Below are positions 11,971 through 23,866 of a stretch of DNA of 64,000 bases, in pieces. The notes under the pieces are model-generated. The model saw nothing but the letters and a program-made list of their open reading frames with translations, had not been told where the DNA came from and searched no databases. How positions within the stretch are numbered: position 1 is the first letter of the stretch; the number at the start of each line of letters is the position of its first letter. The position numbers and the translations under genes were made by a program. This DNA comes from Piliocolobus tephrosceles (Eukaryota; Chordata; Mammalia; Primates; Cercopithecidae): NCBI RefSeq assembly GCF_002776525.5, contig NC_045439.1:118463100-118527099 (forward strand). The letters are read 5' to 3'.

Positions 11971-12889
11971 AAGGGCAGTGTAATTTTAGTATATTCTTCT
12001 CCAGACAAAATGGAAAAAAAAAATGCTTTTTAAACTCAGATTTATTTTCCATTTCTTTGTGCTTTTAAGTAGTGCCACCCTTATAAAGAATCATATTAAT
12101 GCTACAAATGATAAATTTGATATTCAAGTTACATCTAAAATTTATTTGATTCTTTTAGCATCCCTGATTTTTTTTTAACTTAAGAAAAGACAACCTAATT
12201 TTTTCAGATAGACCTAAAGTACTAGTTTGGGGAAAGAAATACAAAATTAGTTTAACAGTAAGCATAAAACTACAGAAGCATAATATATATGCAAATTTTA
12301 AATAAAATTATTAAGTATATTTTACATTACAAAGAATATGAAATAAATTTAGTCTCAAAAACAATGATATATTATACATTCTGTCTTATATAAAGTATAA
12401 TTTTCATAGTCTATTTAATTCAGCCAGTATTTATAATTTGTTTAATATCAACACAAGACTTAATGGGAATGTGCAGTCATAAATATTACATATTATATGA
12501 CTAAGATAATGTGCTGCATAAAATTAGAAACGATGACAGCAAAATCATGTTAAATGTAAATTTACCTAATAACATTATACATTGACAGAATGTAGCTTTT
12601 TAATGACCAAGAACACTCAGTAGGGTCTCCAATAAACATCAACACATTTGACTTTTCTCTGTTTTATGAAGCAAAAGTTTGAATTATACTAGATATGGTG
12701 CTTCTATGGGAATTTATATTTCACAGTATTTTCAGAGTTTTATATTATACATTGATTTATAACATTATAAAACATAAATTTAAATATGATACACTATTAT
12801 GTCTACCTTTTGGTATAAAGTGTCCGTGCAGTAGTGTACAGTTTGCAATATCTTCCAAGTGCCAGATACACATTTAAAGTCAGCTTACA
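11971..12889. other. AT-rich single-copy DNA
   Basis: Very AT-rich, repeat-free as far as I can see. No gene evidence. Confidence 0.55.
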
Positions 12890-13440
12890 CAAAACAGGTA
12901 CTTTATTGGTTCGTCTGACTTTACATCCAAGGAGGCCTTGATGAGGTCTAAATTCAGAGATTTATATAATATGAGAAGTCAGTCTCTCTTTTTCAAGACT
13001 GCTAATCTCTGCTTGCACTTGCCTGTTACATGCAAGCATGTTCTTTTTGTGTGGTTGCATGGTGGCACCTGCTAGTTTGGAGCTGTAGATCAGAATACTG
13101 AAGGAAACAAAGGAAGCTCCTCTCATAGCGCTGACTCAAGTTGTTAGGTTTTAATTTAGGTCAATAATCGCTCTCTCTGAGCTAATTATTGGCTGACAAG
13201 GTAAGTTCTCTGATTAGCTAAGCATAGTTCAGCTACAAGCATCTAAGAATGGAGTGGGTGAGAGGACAGGCTCAGTCTAACTGGGTTGGTTTAGTAAGAA
13301 ACGGGGAACAGGTAACTACCCAAAAGAAGATTATGGGACCGAAAACTGGACATCTTATAGGATTATTGAGTGAGCCTAGCTCTCTATTACCATCCGAACC
13401 TAAAAGTGACTTTGTGGTTCTCTACATCAATACTTAGTAA
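12890..13440 (-). mobile_element. Possible degraded solo LTR (ERVL type)
   Basis: A block of higher GC than its surroundings. Read on the minus strand it has an LTR-like build: an AATAAA polyadenylation signal near its 3' end (complement of tttatt at 12902-12907), a mixed-composition promoter-like middle, and roughly 500 bp length. I cannot name the family and see no flanking duplication or internal retroviral sequence. It could instead be single-copy DNA. Confidence 0.3.
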
Positions 13441-14727
13441 GTCGTATAAAATAATCATTTGATACTTTAGGAAACACATTTTGTTAAGACTAATATGCAA
13501 TACGATCTGAGAATAAGACAGATATTAAATCAGTCACACAAAGAAGAATAAGTAGATTACAATTATTCATTGTTGTTTGTGCTTTAGGTATTTCTATTGC
13601 CCTTCAAGGCATTGGTCTAGTGGATAATCTACAAATAATAGTTAATGATGGTGCCAAATTATGCCTTAACTTACTATAGGTAACTAAGACCATGAAATAA
13701 TATTAATATTTTAGTAAAGATAAAAGGTGTTCATCTGGAGACAACTCTATTCATAAATAAAATCGATGAATACACTTAAGTGTAGTTTCCAAGTGTGGAG
13801 AAGTAACCAGTTATAGCCAATATTTGAAAAGGAATTGGCAGTATTGTTAAGGTACCCTAAGGAACTGTTATAAGCATTTTCTTTACCTCTAGACCTTAAA
13901 TCAATTTTATTTTTATATAAAAAGATATAGAGGTCATAAAAATTAAATCATTAATAATTTTACAGTAGCATACCTATGAACAAGTAATATTGTTCCTATT
14001 TTTCAAATGAGGAGACAAAGTCACAGAGAATAACTTTTCATACAAGTAATGTATTAGTTATATATTGCCAGTTACCAACATATTACAACTTAGTGTCTTC
14101 AAACACCTTTTTATAAGTTAATAGAACCTTGACTGTCTTTCCACGGTGTATAGGGCCCAGAAGTTATTATGAAATCCAGGTTTGCTTTCAGGGGATTTGG
14201 TTTAGTTACTATACCAGCAGGTAGTTTTTGTGTATTTGCTTTCCAAAGGGGGGATAATTTTTGAAGTGAAGGCAGAGAAGTCTTAATAAATCATATATTT
14301 ATGAAATATTCATTACATTTGTATATTCTTTAAAGGCCTCTGTCAGCTAAATTAAATAAAAAATTGTGTAAAAAAATAGTAGCAGATTGACAGGTTATTT
14401 TATAAACCTAGAAGAGTTTTGGGCTGTAACTACCACAGTTTTCAAAAGAAATTCTGCCCAGTCTTATTATATAAGTAGAGAAAAAATGAAACAAAAAACA
14501 AAGGAGTTCTTAGATATAGCTAAGTTGCCTTTTTTTAGAGGTTAATTTTCCCCTACTACTGACTTTCGACATACCTTTTTTATCAGAGGACTCATAATGT
14601 TCAGTGCTTAGAACTGATGATTTACTCAACACAAAAGATTACTTAAGGTAAATGTCAGCCCCAGAGAACTTCAGTTCAGGCCTATAGCAGCAATGATATT
14701 ATAACGATGATGTATATCCATGTGTGG
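13441..14727. other. Single-copy DNA with faint old-repeat traces
   Basis: 13985-14035 (cctatttttcaaatgaggagacaaagtcacagag) resembles the conserved part of MIR or L2. 14045-14105 (attagttatatattgcc..ttacaacttagtgtc) resembles the terminus of an old dispersed repeat that I cannot name safely. The rest is unassigned. Confidence 0.45.
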
Positions 14728-14925
14728 TGTTAAGAACAGATCCTGGAGCCGGACTAACTGAGTTCAAATTTCAGCTCTGAAAAGTAATTTCACTGTTCTC
14801 TGCTTTAATTGTCCTCATCTTTCAAATGTGAATTTTATTAGATACCTAGCTCGTGTGGTTGTTTTGAATATTAAATGAATTAATATATGTTAAGTGCTAA
14901 TAAAATAACAGAAAGTATTACAAAT
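14728..14925 (+). mobile_element. MIR (tRNA-derived SINE)
   Basis: Matches MIR in order: 'gatcctggagccggactaactgagttcaaatttcagctctg', a gap, then 'cctcatctttcaaatgtgaattttattagatacctagctcgtgtggttgttttgaatattaaatgaattaatatatgttaagtgct'. Core and 3' region are both present. It is an ancient mammalian insertion. Confidence 0.8.
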
Positions 14926-17251
14926 TTTGGTTTAGACAACTATCCTAAATGATAACTTATACCCTATCATGAGTAAATATACCCTATTCATCAATTCAGG
15001 GTATAAAATATACCCTATCCATGAATTCAGTAGAATGGTGACCAAGAGTGTTTGTGTTTTTGATTTTGTTTTGTGTATTTTGAATCTCATCTTTAAGCTC
15101 ATATATCTACAGCTAACACTTCTCATGGTTTTTGATTAGATAGACAGAGATGAAATGCATTATACATGTACCATTGCCACCCCTAGATCCAAGATTATCT
15201 TGAATGGCTAACCTATGGCCTAAAGTCCCTGACTGCGTGAAATAACACTGAACTTTTTTGCTGCATAGTGCTAATATGTCATTGTCCAGCTTTTAGCCAG
15301 CCCCTCTCAGAGGATTTGTACTCCCACGAATACAATTTTCACATTCATAAGCTTCATTTCTAGATAATTAATGACAGTCTTACTACCACTCCAGTTTAAA
15401 TAGCGCATGTGCACCCTGCTGAGAAACTCTTTATTTGGGCATAGAAATTAATGACTCAGACCATTTTATTTCTTCCAAGTGCAAGGGTCTATGAGAAATA
15501 AAAGAATGATCCTGACAGACAAAGTAAGTTATAGTATCGTACTGCTATAGAATATTTCATAAAGCTTCTGTTGTCTTAGTGCAGATGCCTCCAAGAGTTC
15601 GCTGTAATTGCTGTAGAAGAGTTGAGGGCAGAAAAATGAGATTCATTCTAGATGTGAAAATTAAGAATATCTTGTTAGACATAGAATTTGGCAAGCATAC
15701 AAAAGACATTTTAATCGCTTTAGAAGAGTAGACAGGTAATGTTGATAAAAATAAGATCTTATATTTCATGTTATTTCTCTAAAGCAGCATTTTGACTCAA
15801 TGTTATTTGGAGTGGAGTCAAATAGATAGATTCTACAAAAAGAAAATTCTTCCTCCAGGCTCCAGGCTCAGAGTAAGCTCAAAGCAGTGGCTAAAATATT
15901 GTACAATACCATGAGGTTAGTTGTTACTTTGAGCTGTGAACAATATTGTATCAAAAGCCAAAGAAACTATGTCATCTTTGCTATTTCAACTTTCTCTTTT
16001 GGCCTTCAATTAGGTTTAAAGTAAAGAGAATGAAGTAGAATTTTAATAGGAGTTATTATTTCTTGTTATAGGAATACAAGATTGAGTGAAAAACAAACAA
16101 AAAAAAACATTGAAATGAGGAAATTACAGTTCCAAGCCATGATTTCAAACTCCTTACACTGTATTAGGCACATTTTTAATGCTAGTTATTTTACCTGGAA
16201 CATGGCAATTCTATAACTTATAATATTCTATGTCTATATTCTATTCTATTTTTATAATTATAGTATTCAATATTGTAATTCTATAATAATGAGTCTGTAA
16301 CATTTATGTGGTTCTATTGTATACTAGGTATTGTCATTAGTCCTTTTAAGAGCTACAGTGAGGATTAAATAATTGATATGACTAACCTTGGATAATCATA
16401 GAATCTATACATTTATTACTCGGTACCTATGATTACCATCTTCCTCCACATCATCTGGTCTGGTTATGTTTGTTTTGAGCCTATGAAAATAGATGCGAAA
16501 TAAAGTATTTAAGTTTTGAAAAATCTGCGTTCTAGAATGGTGGTGCTCATACCAATTTCCATATACAAATATCTAACAACATTCCTAATGATACCATTAA
16601 ACTATTCTAGTATAATCTTATGACTTATTTGTTTAAGAGTTGCAATGTTACAAAATTAGCCTCACTTATTTTTTGCTGTGATTTTTTTCTTACATTGTGA
16701 TTATTTTAATTTGCAACAGAAAGTTATATGAGTAGAATTTTAGTGTGAATAAGAGATCATTTAGTTTTTTAAAATGTCATTTGACAATTTGACAATGTAA
16801 ACAGGAAGTAAAGAATAGATTTTGACAAAAGGAGGTACAATTGTAGTTCAGCTGTTAACAAAAGCTTTGTACCTTGTTCCTAAAAAATAAATACAAATTT
16901 TAAATTCACAATAATTTCAATGATTTATGATGGTATAAATGACTTTTATTTTGCATCTCTGAATTAGAATGGAAAAATATCTACATATACATATGTTTGT
17001 ATATACATTAAAATTAAGTATGTAATTTTACTATTTAAAATATAAGCTTGCTAATTGGTATCTTATGGTGCAGATAAATCTGTTAGTACTACTTGTTTTG
17101 GTGGACATAATGAGAAATTTTTCATTGGCTCCTTCTCCAAATATCAATTAACATATTTTGAGAACACCCTGTTTTTGAAGTAATTTTATGAGTCTCAATG
17201 CAGATGTCTAAAAAGTTTAGGCAGTTTCCAGAATTATATGGTTGTGCTGAA
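14926..17251. other. Single-copy DNA
   Basis: No repeat family recognised over about 2.3 kb apart from a faint MIR/L2-like stretch near 16320-16440. 14975-15030 contains a short local duplication of 'ataccctat..cat..attca'. No gene evidence. Confidence 0.5.
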
Positions 17252-17336
17252 GATATATATATATTTTAATAGGAGTATATAGATATATATATATAGATAG
17301 ATAGATAGATACAAATACAGAGACACACACACACAT
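17252..17336. repeat. Compound AT / ATAG / CA microsatellite
   Basis: (AT)n, then (GATA)4-like and (CA)n tracts in succession. Confidence 0.9.
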
Positions 17337-18764
17337 AGATGATTGCTGACAATGAGTTTCTAATGATCATATAATTTTTGGGTAAAAGAGAATAACTTTC
17401 TGCTTCTGGTCTTCATAATAAAAGATAAATCAGGACTAAGAAGTCAAGTGTTTATTATATATGGTATTAATTTTTATTATTTTATTTATTGATTTATCTT
17501 CTTTAGGTGTATGCAGAGATGAATGCACTAATTGTTCAAAATAAACAATTTGAATTCAAAGCAAAGTATATTTTTGGAATATCAATTATAACTTATTACA
17601 GAGAAATGATAATATAAAATGCCAACTTTCTAATTTATTTGTTTTGCTTTTGTGACTCTCAGTCTTCCTTTTAAGAACATAGTGTATATTTTAGGTAAGT
17701 CCAGACAGCAGCCAGCTCTACATTTTGGTTTAAAATCCAGGTTTATAATGACTTCATCTTTCAGCCAGCCAAAGGCTAGTACCTTGTGTCTGCCATCGTG
17801 CATATGCTCTCCTCAGCTCCTGACTGAGAAAACATGCCTGCCAGCACTTCCCTGCCTGAGATTATATTAAAAATCCATACCTGTGCTAGCAGCATGAGTT
17901 CAAGTTGATTATTGTTCTAGATCTGTGACTTCCCATTCATCCTCCTAAAGATACAAATGGTTGTTTTTCAATAGACCACATACATAGGAATGATTATGAA
18001 GGCAAGATTTAGTAACAATAATATACATAGTACTCTAATAGGATTGAATTGGAACACCCACATTAAACTCTCTTAAAATATGTGGAGCAGAACACACGAG
18101 AGAAAGCAAAAGAACAAGCGCACATAGCAGAGCTGCGAGTTGCATACTCTGTGCATACTAATACCGTCGCATCAACATTACTAAGGCTTCCGGGTAACGT
18201 TTGCCACATCATATTGTGATGTGCATTTGTTTCTATATTTTACTCTAAAAGGCAAAATAACTCCATATGATGACGGAGGGAGCACACACACAAAATTCCC
18301 TCTCAGAAATAATAAAAGTGGTTGCAGGTAATTCAAATGTGTACTGTTTTAAAAGGTACCTGCCTAACACTTTAAGTTGGCAAAGCATCTTGGAAGGCTG
18401 TTAAATCCATATTTACATTATTTGAATTGTGACCCTAGCTTAACATTTCCACTGTGGGAGACATCTTTCATTTAACAGGCAGCAGCCTATTCAGTTTTTG
18501 AGAGCTTAATCGATACATGGTTCAGGCTTTCTACTGAACCAAAATCTAAATGCCTACCCATAGGTTTTGGTAGCCAACATCAATATCCAACTGCTGTTTC
18601 GCACAACATGGCTTCAAAGGCTGTGTAACTCACATCATGTTACTGCACCTATGTCTTTTTAAAGCCAAGTTCCTCTAGGGCCTCTCATTATAGCTCATAT
18701 TTCAAGGTATCTTTCACCAACAATGAATTGTATTAATCAAACTCATGTTTTTTGCTTGTGCTTC
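17337..18764. other. Single-copy DNA
   Basis: No repeat recognised. A 7-bp inverted repeat (CACATCA-5 bp-TGATGTG) lies at 18205-18223. The 72-codon frame at 17652-17870 is in higher-GC sequence but shows no domain or splice context that I can support. 18360-18750 is repeat-free and moderately GC-rich. Confidence 0.5.
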
Positions 18765-18925
18765 ACTTTATTGCACTTCACAAATGATACATTTTTTCAC
18801 AAATCGAAGGTTTGGGGCAATCTTGCATCAAGCAAGTCTATTCATTCTATTTTTCCAACAATGTGCTCACCTGGTGTCTCTATTTGACATTTTAGTAATT
18901 ATCACAACATTTCACACTTTTTAGT
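18765..18925 (+). mobile_element. Tigger-type DNA transposon remnant
   Basis: Matches the well-known mammalian repeat reading 'gcttcactttattgcacttcac', 'tttcacaaatcgaaggtttgg', 'gcatcaagcaagtctatt', 'tttttccaacaatgtgctcac', 'tgtctctatttgacattttagtaatt'. I place this in the Tigger (pogo-like) group but am unsure of the exact member. It is cut off on the right where an L1 3' end starts. Confidence 0.6.
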
Positions 18926-18929
18926 TGTT

Positions 18930-19378
18930 GTTATTATTATTATTTTAAATATTTTAACTTTTATTTTAGGTTCATGGGAATATGTGCAGATTTGTTCTTT
19001 AGGTAAATTCTCGACTCGGGTTTGATGTACAGATTATTTTGTCACCTGAGTAGTAAGCATAGTACCCAACAATTTTTTTTTCCTGAACCTCACCCATCTC
19101 TCATCCTCCTCCCTCAAGCACACCCCAGTGTCTGTTGTGCTGCTCTTTCTGTCAATGTGTTCTCATTATTTAGCTCCCAGTGATAAGTGAAAATATGCAG
19201 TATTGAGTTTTCTGTTCCTGTGTTAGCTTGCTAAGGATAATGGCCTCCAAGTTCTATCCATGTTGCTGCAAAGGACAGATCTCATTCTTTTTTATGGCTG
19301 CATAGTAATTCATGGTGTATATGTATTGTATTTTCTTTTTCCAGTCTGCCACTGATGGGAATTTAGGTTGAATCTTGG
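18930..19378 (-). mobile_element. L1 3' end (L1PB/L1MA grade), 5'-truncated
   Basis: Minus-strand L1 3'UTR and the last bases of ORF2: 'ttttattttaggttcatggg', 'cagattattttgtcacctgag', 'ccccagtgtctgttgt', 'gttagcttgctaaggataatggcc', 'tttatggctgcatag'. It ends near 19378, with about 450 bp retained, and was later hit by the AluYRa just beyond its end. Confidence 0.85.
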
Positions 19379-19402
19379 GTATCTATTACCTAAATTACAT
19401 AT

Positions 19403-19416
19403 AAAAGCAGAAAAGA
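19403..19416 (+). repeat. Target-site duplication, left copy, of AluYRa
   Basis: aaaagcagaaaaga, a perfect 14-bp match to 19708-19721. Confidence 0.95.
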
Positions 19417-19707
19417 GGCCAGGCGCGGTGGCTCAAGCCTGTAATCCCAGTACTTTGGGAGGCCAAGACGGGCGGATCATGAGGTCAGGAGATCGAGACC
19501 ATCCTGGCTAACACAGTGAAACCCCGTCTCTACTAAAAAATGCAAAAAACTAGCCGGGCGAGGTGGCGGGCGCCTGCAGTCCCAGCTACTTGTGAGGCTG
19601 AGGCAGGAGAATGGCGCAAACCCGGGAGGCGGAGCTTGCAGTGAGCTGAGATCCAGCCACTGAACTCTAGCCTGGGTGACAGAGCGAGACTCCGTCTCAA
19701 AAAAAAA
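19417..19707 (+). mobile_element. AluYRa-type Alu (Old World monkey lineage)
   Basis: Full-length young Alu. It carries 'ctcaagcctgtaatccc', 'caagacgggcggatcatg', 'actaaaaaatgcaaaaaa', 'ctagccgggcgaggtggcgg' and 'gagctgagatccagccactg'. These are the variants I know from the cercopithecid AluYRa group rather than from ape AluY, which has tcacgcctg and gagatcgcgccac. Divergence is low and the flanking 14-bp duplication is perfect, so insertion was fairly recent and after the ape-monkey split. It inserted just beyond the truncated L1 end. Confidence 0.88.
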
Positions 19708-19721
19708 AAAAGCAGAAAAGA
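19708..19721 (+). repeat. Target-site duplication, right copy, of AluYRa
   Basis: aaaagcagaaaaga, overlapping the end of the A-tail. Confidence 0.95.
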
Positions 19722-21520
19722 AATATGACAAATAGAACATGAAAGTTAAACAGTATCTTTTCAGGTTCAGTGACATAAATATTCTTATTATCTAAAGGTA
19801 TAGAGTCCAGTGTTTTATTTCCTATAGCGCTTTTATAGCAAAAAACTTTGCAGAATTAGATAGACCAGATTGAGGCCCTGGTCTTACATCCTTTTAGCTA
19901 GGTAAACTTGAGCTTTGGAATTTTCAGATTCAGATCTTGTAGGCAAATAAGATTTCTTTGATATTACTTGAGGATGACAATGTCTATTTTGCAGATTATT
20001 ATGGTAATGAATTTATTTATGTGGACTACTTTGGGATATTTTAAAACTATGTACAGACCTAGAAAAATTCTCATAATCTTTGCAGAACTGGGGAGGCATA
20101 CAGACATACAGACATAATACAACTGTAAGAGTTACAGTTTCTCATGCTTCTGTTTTCTAACTGCTCTGGCCACTGTTTTAGAAGGAATGGTGAATATATG
20201 GAAAAATTCCTGAAAAAACAAAGTTTTAGAATATTAAATTATTACATATTTCATTCAGAATTTTTTAAAAGGTAAAACCAATGATGGAACATAATTCATG
20301 GGATGATCCAGTCCATATTCATCTACCATGATTTAACCATCTTTTTCCCATCTATTGAGGGGAAGGGGAAATGTAGAAATGTAAGATAAATGATCTGCAA
20401 AGAGATACACACCAGAGGTATGTGGGAATGTAACTGTGTAGGTCTGCAGGCAAACTAGGTGAAGGAGGAAGGTGGGGAAGAAAGGCATTTAAGATTTATT
20501 CTTTCTGTTTTCTTCTCAATTTTAAAGACTGGTGGAACATAATTTTCTCTACAGTAAACCTTCAGTGAAAATCAGTTTCATATTGTGTTAATAATTACTT
20601 CATAAAGAGCATTGGAAGCTCTATCATATTTTGATGCTCAAAATAAAACATCATTTTTATAGCTTAATAATCTCATACGGTCAATTAATGTCTCCCCTTC
20701 AGACTGATACTTTGAACATTGTTATTAACACTGCTGTCCTGAAACCATCATCAGCTTACAGTGCAGCCAATTTGTTGATAGCTAATAAAGCACAGTGTTC
20801 AGGTGCTGCCTGAGGGCAGGATTCAAAATTGTCATATCAATACATAACCACATTTCCTTTTTTTGGAACAAGTTCCATTACTTAAAAATTGTGGTTTCAT
20901 TTTCTTATTTTTATATCTAGATTTTAATATTATATGCATGCCTATATAAGCATTACATATATTATTCAGTTATGTGTGAGTGTAACTCAAATTTCTTGTC
21001 ATGTGTATGTGCAGTTTAATATAAGACAGATTATTGATTAGGAAATAGTTAACAATTAATAGTAGACATTGGCCAACCTCAATTACTAAACCAGAAAAAA
21101 GTTTATTTAAATTTACGATTGTTTTTTAGTCACTACACAAATCATTTAAAAGAGAATACCACAGATGAAATCTGCAGATCCACTAACTGGTTATCAGTTT
21201 ATCAAGACTGATTGTGTCCACTGCCCTTCAGAAATCACATGGATTTGTGCATTATGCAGATCTTTTCTAGTCTTCTCCATCTTTTCCCGTCCTGAACTAG
21301 AAGTAGAAGTCTATTGAATTTTTCTCTGATACTTTGTTTTGCATTTAATAGAAATACATACACACACTACCCTAGGCTACTCTGCAGTACATTAAAATGT
21401 CCTTTTGCTTTCCAGTAATTTCAGATATCCCAACTGAATTTCTCAGTTGAAAAATCAAAGTTCTAATTCTCATGCATCTTTCAACATAAAAAATTTTAAT
21501 ATTGAATTATAATTTGTTGC
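19722..21520. other. Single-copy DNA
   Basis: About 1.8 kb with no recognised repeat. The 60-codon frame at 20631-20813 has no protein signature. Confidence 0.55.
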
Positions 21521-21530
21521 CAGCACTTTT

Positions 21531-21826
21531 GTTTGTTTTGTTTTGTTTTGAGACGGAGTTTCACTGTGTTGACCAAGCTGGAATGCAGTGGCCAGATCTC
21601 GGCTCACTGAAACGTCCCAGGTTCAAGCGATTCTCCTGCCTTAGCCTCCTCAGTAGCTGGGATTACAGGCAAGCACCACCATGCCCTGCTAGTTTTCGTA
21701 TTTTTTAGTAGAGATGGGGTTTCGCCATGTTGGCCAGTCTGGTCTCGAACTCCTGACCTCAAGTGATCCTCCCACCTCGGACTTCCAAAGTGCTGGGGTT
21801 ACAGGCGGAAGCCACCCCATCTGACC
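21531..21826 (-). mobile_element. AluS, full length, with (TTTG)n tail
   Basis: Reverse-complement Alu: the A-tail appears as ttttgtttgttttg at the left, then 'gagacggagtttcac' through 'ccaccccatctgacc'. The left arm 'ccatgttggccagtctggtctcgaactcctgacctcaagtgatcc' is AluS/AluSx type. Flanked by imperfect direct repeats cagcactttt (21521-21530) and cagcaccctt (21827-21836). Confidence 0.92.
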
Positions 21827-21836
21827 CAGCACCCTT

Positions 21837-23107
21837 AATAAATATATAAATCTTACTCTATTAATTGAACTAAGAACATCTTTATAATCTTCCAAATATC
21901 ATTTATAATTATTAAACATTAAACCATATTTATTCTGCTTACCAAACTTTGCATCTCCTCAGAATGTCTAAATATTTTGCTATGTGAAAGTTTGAGTGGA
22001 AGTTTCAGACAACACATTTTGATGGCAAATGGTGAAATTTCCTGTTGAGAAATATGTTGATTACAAGAAATAAGAGAGACAGTAGATTTTCAAAACCTTT
22101 TAAAACTTTATTTCAGATGAATATTCAGAATTATTTTACTTATAGATTGCACTCTTCTAAGGCACTGACATATTTTGACAACTATGTGTTTTTGAAGCAA
22201 ATTTTGACTGATTTAATAAATGATAGCACAGATCAAAATTTTAAAATTTGCAAAATTCTCAAGATTTCTCAATTGCGTAAAGTCCCATGCTTTCTTTTAA
22301 TATTGTATACTTATTCTATTTTTAAGGGGTACTTTTTAACAGTTGACTTATTATCAAATAAACTTTCTATAATTTAACAGAACAACATAAACTCTTTCTT
22401 TTGTCCTTTCTACCTAGAACATATATATGATGGTTGAGAAAGACATGTATTCTGATCATGAAGAAATAAACACAAGTTAAATATGACTAAGCAGTAAGAT
22501 GGAAGGACCAGGAACAGTGATGCTAACTTGGAGCCACTATGCAGGCTCTAAACTCCTCTACAATCAGCCTCCCTTGTGAGAAAAATACGTAAGTCACTTT
22601 TAAAATAAATAGAAACCTGAACACACTTCTTGGCTGGTTTAAATATTTTTAAAACATTGATGAATTAAACACAAAAATATAGGGAAATCTCATTCTTTAT
22701 TTTAAATTTTGAAATTTTCTTTACAGAGTATGAGTTACTTAATGCTCTTTCATTCCTGAGTTTACACTGTAAATTAAAGTTGTGTTGGCTTTAAAAAATA
22801 ACCAATTAAAAATAATGATCTAAATTTATACCTTAATTTTAACTAATGGTATGATCTCTTATTATTTACCTCAGATAAAGCCCAAATGTTTGTAGGTCTA
22901 CAGTTCTGATTACATACAATGAAATATCTTTCTCATGAATGTAGAATAAGTAGATTATATTTAATGCATTTACTTTTTGAGGAAAAGGAAATCCTTAATA
23001 AAATAGCTTCAAATATTTGGTTTTAAAAAATGAGAAAACAAATACATTACAGGCCTTTTGGATTTATTACCAACATGTGAAGACCACAGAAGTTGTCATT
23101 CCTGGCC
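21837..23107. other. Single-copy DNA
   Basis: No repeat recognised. The 110-codon frame at 22045-22377 is one of the longest non-repeat frames in the window but is AT-driven (rich in F, L, K, I, N) with no domain that I recognise. Confidence 0.5.

Positions 23108-23145
<38 letters not shown>
23108..23145. repeat. (TAA)n microsatellite
   Basis: About 12-13 perfect TAA units, long and uninterrupted enough to be polymorphic. Confidence 0.97.
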
Positions 23146-23596
23146 GCTATACAAATTGAAAATCAATGACTTTTCTTGAGTACATCAGAAAACTGAGAAA
23201 GCAGGGCAAACATCACCATAAAATTGAGAGAAACTGGCACATCAGAGAGTCCTAGCCAAGATCTACTTCCTGAAGCAGAAGTGGCTAGAGCCATAACTTG
23301 TATGAACACTTCAGTAGTAATTTTAACTAATTTGTGGAGGCCTAGTATGGATTCGTGTGAGGGAAGAAGCTCATGGGGACAGTTTTCTTACTTCAGACTT
23401 GCATGAATTTGGCATCCAGGAACCCACTGGGTCCTAATGGTAAAAAGCTGAAAAAAAAATATTTTTAAAACTAGCAGAGATAGAGGAATAGTAATCATAG
23501 TGACATACAAGAGCCTTCTTCAAAACAAAAACATACCTTTTAGGGAAAAGGATATTATCAGAGCCTTATTTTACACCCAGAAGAAGGGCATTGATT
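23146..23596. other. Unassigned DNA before the L1
   Basis: Higher GC than its surroundings in 23220-23430. It could be part of an old repeat or LTR internal sequence, but I recognise none. No gene evidence. Confidence 0.45.
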
Positions 23597-23597
23597 C

Positions 23598-23614
23598 ATT
23601 TAACCTTTTTTTCT
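23598..23614 (+). repeat. Target-site duplication, left copy, of near full-length L1
   Basis: atttaacctttttttct, identical over 17 bp to 29891-29907 (18 bp if the preceding c is counted). Confidence 0.93.
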
Positions 23615-23866
23615 TCCCAGGGAGAAATTCTCCAATTCTTTATTTTATTTTATGTTAAGTTCAGGGGTACATATTCAGGACGTGCAGGTTTGTTACATAA
23701 GTAAATGTGTGCCATGGTGAATTTGCTGCACCTACCAACCCATCACTTATATATTAAGCCTAGCATGCATTCTCTATTTTTTCTGATACTCTCCCTCTCT
23801 CTGCCCCTGCTAACAGACCCCAGTGTGTGTTGTTCCTCTCCCTGTGTGTATGCGTTCTCATTGTTA

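Noticed and set aside
19477..19776. 99-codon minus-strand frame with a familiar-looking protein tail
   Set aside because: It is the antisense of an Alu (ETESRSVTQARVQW type), a well-known spurious peptide.
22045..22377. 110-codon plus-strand frame in single-copy DNA
   Set aside because: Composition follows the AT-rich background (F, L, I, K, N), with no domain, no Kozak advantage and no splice context.
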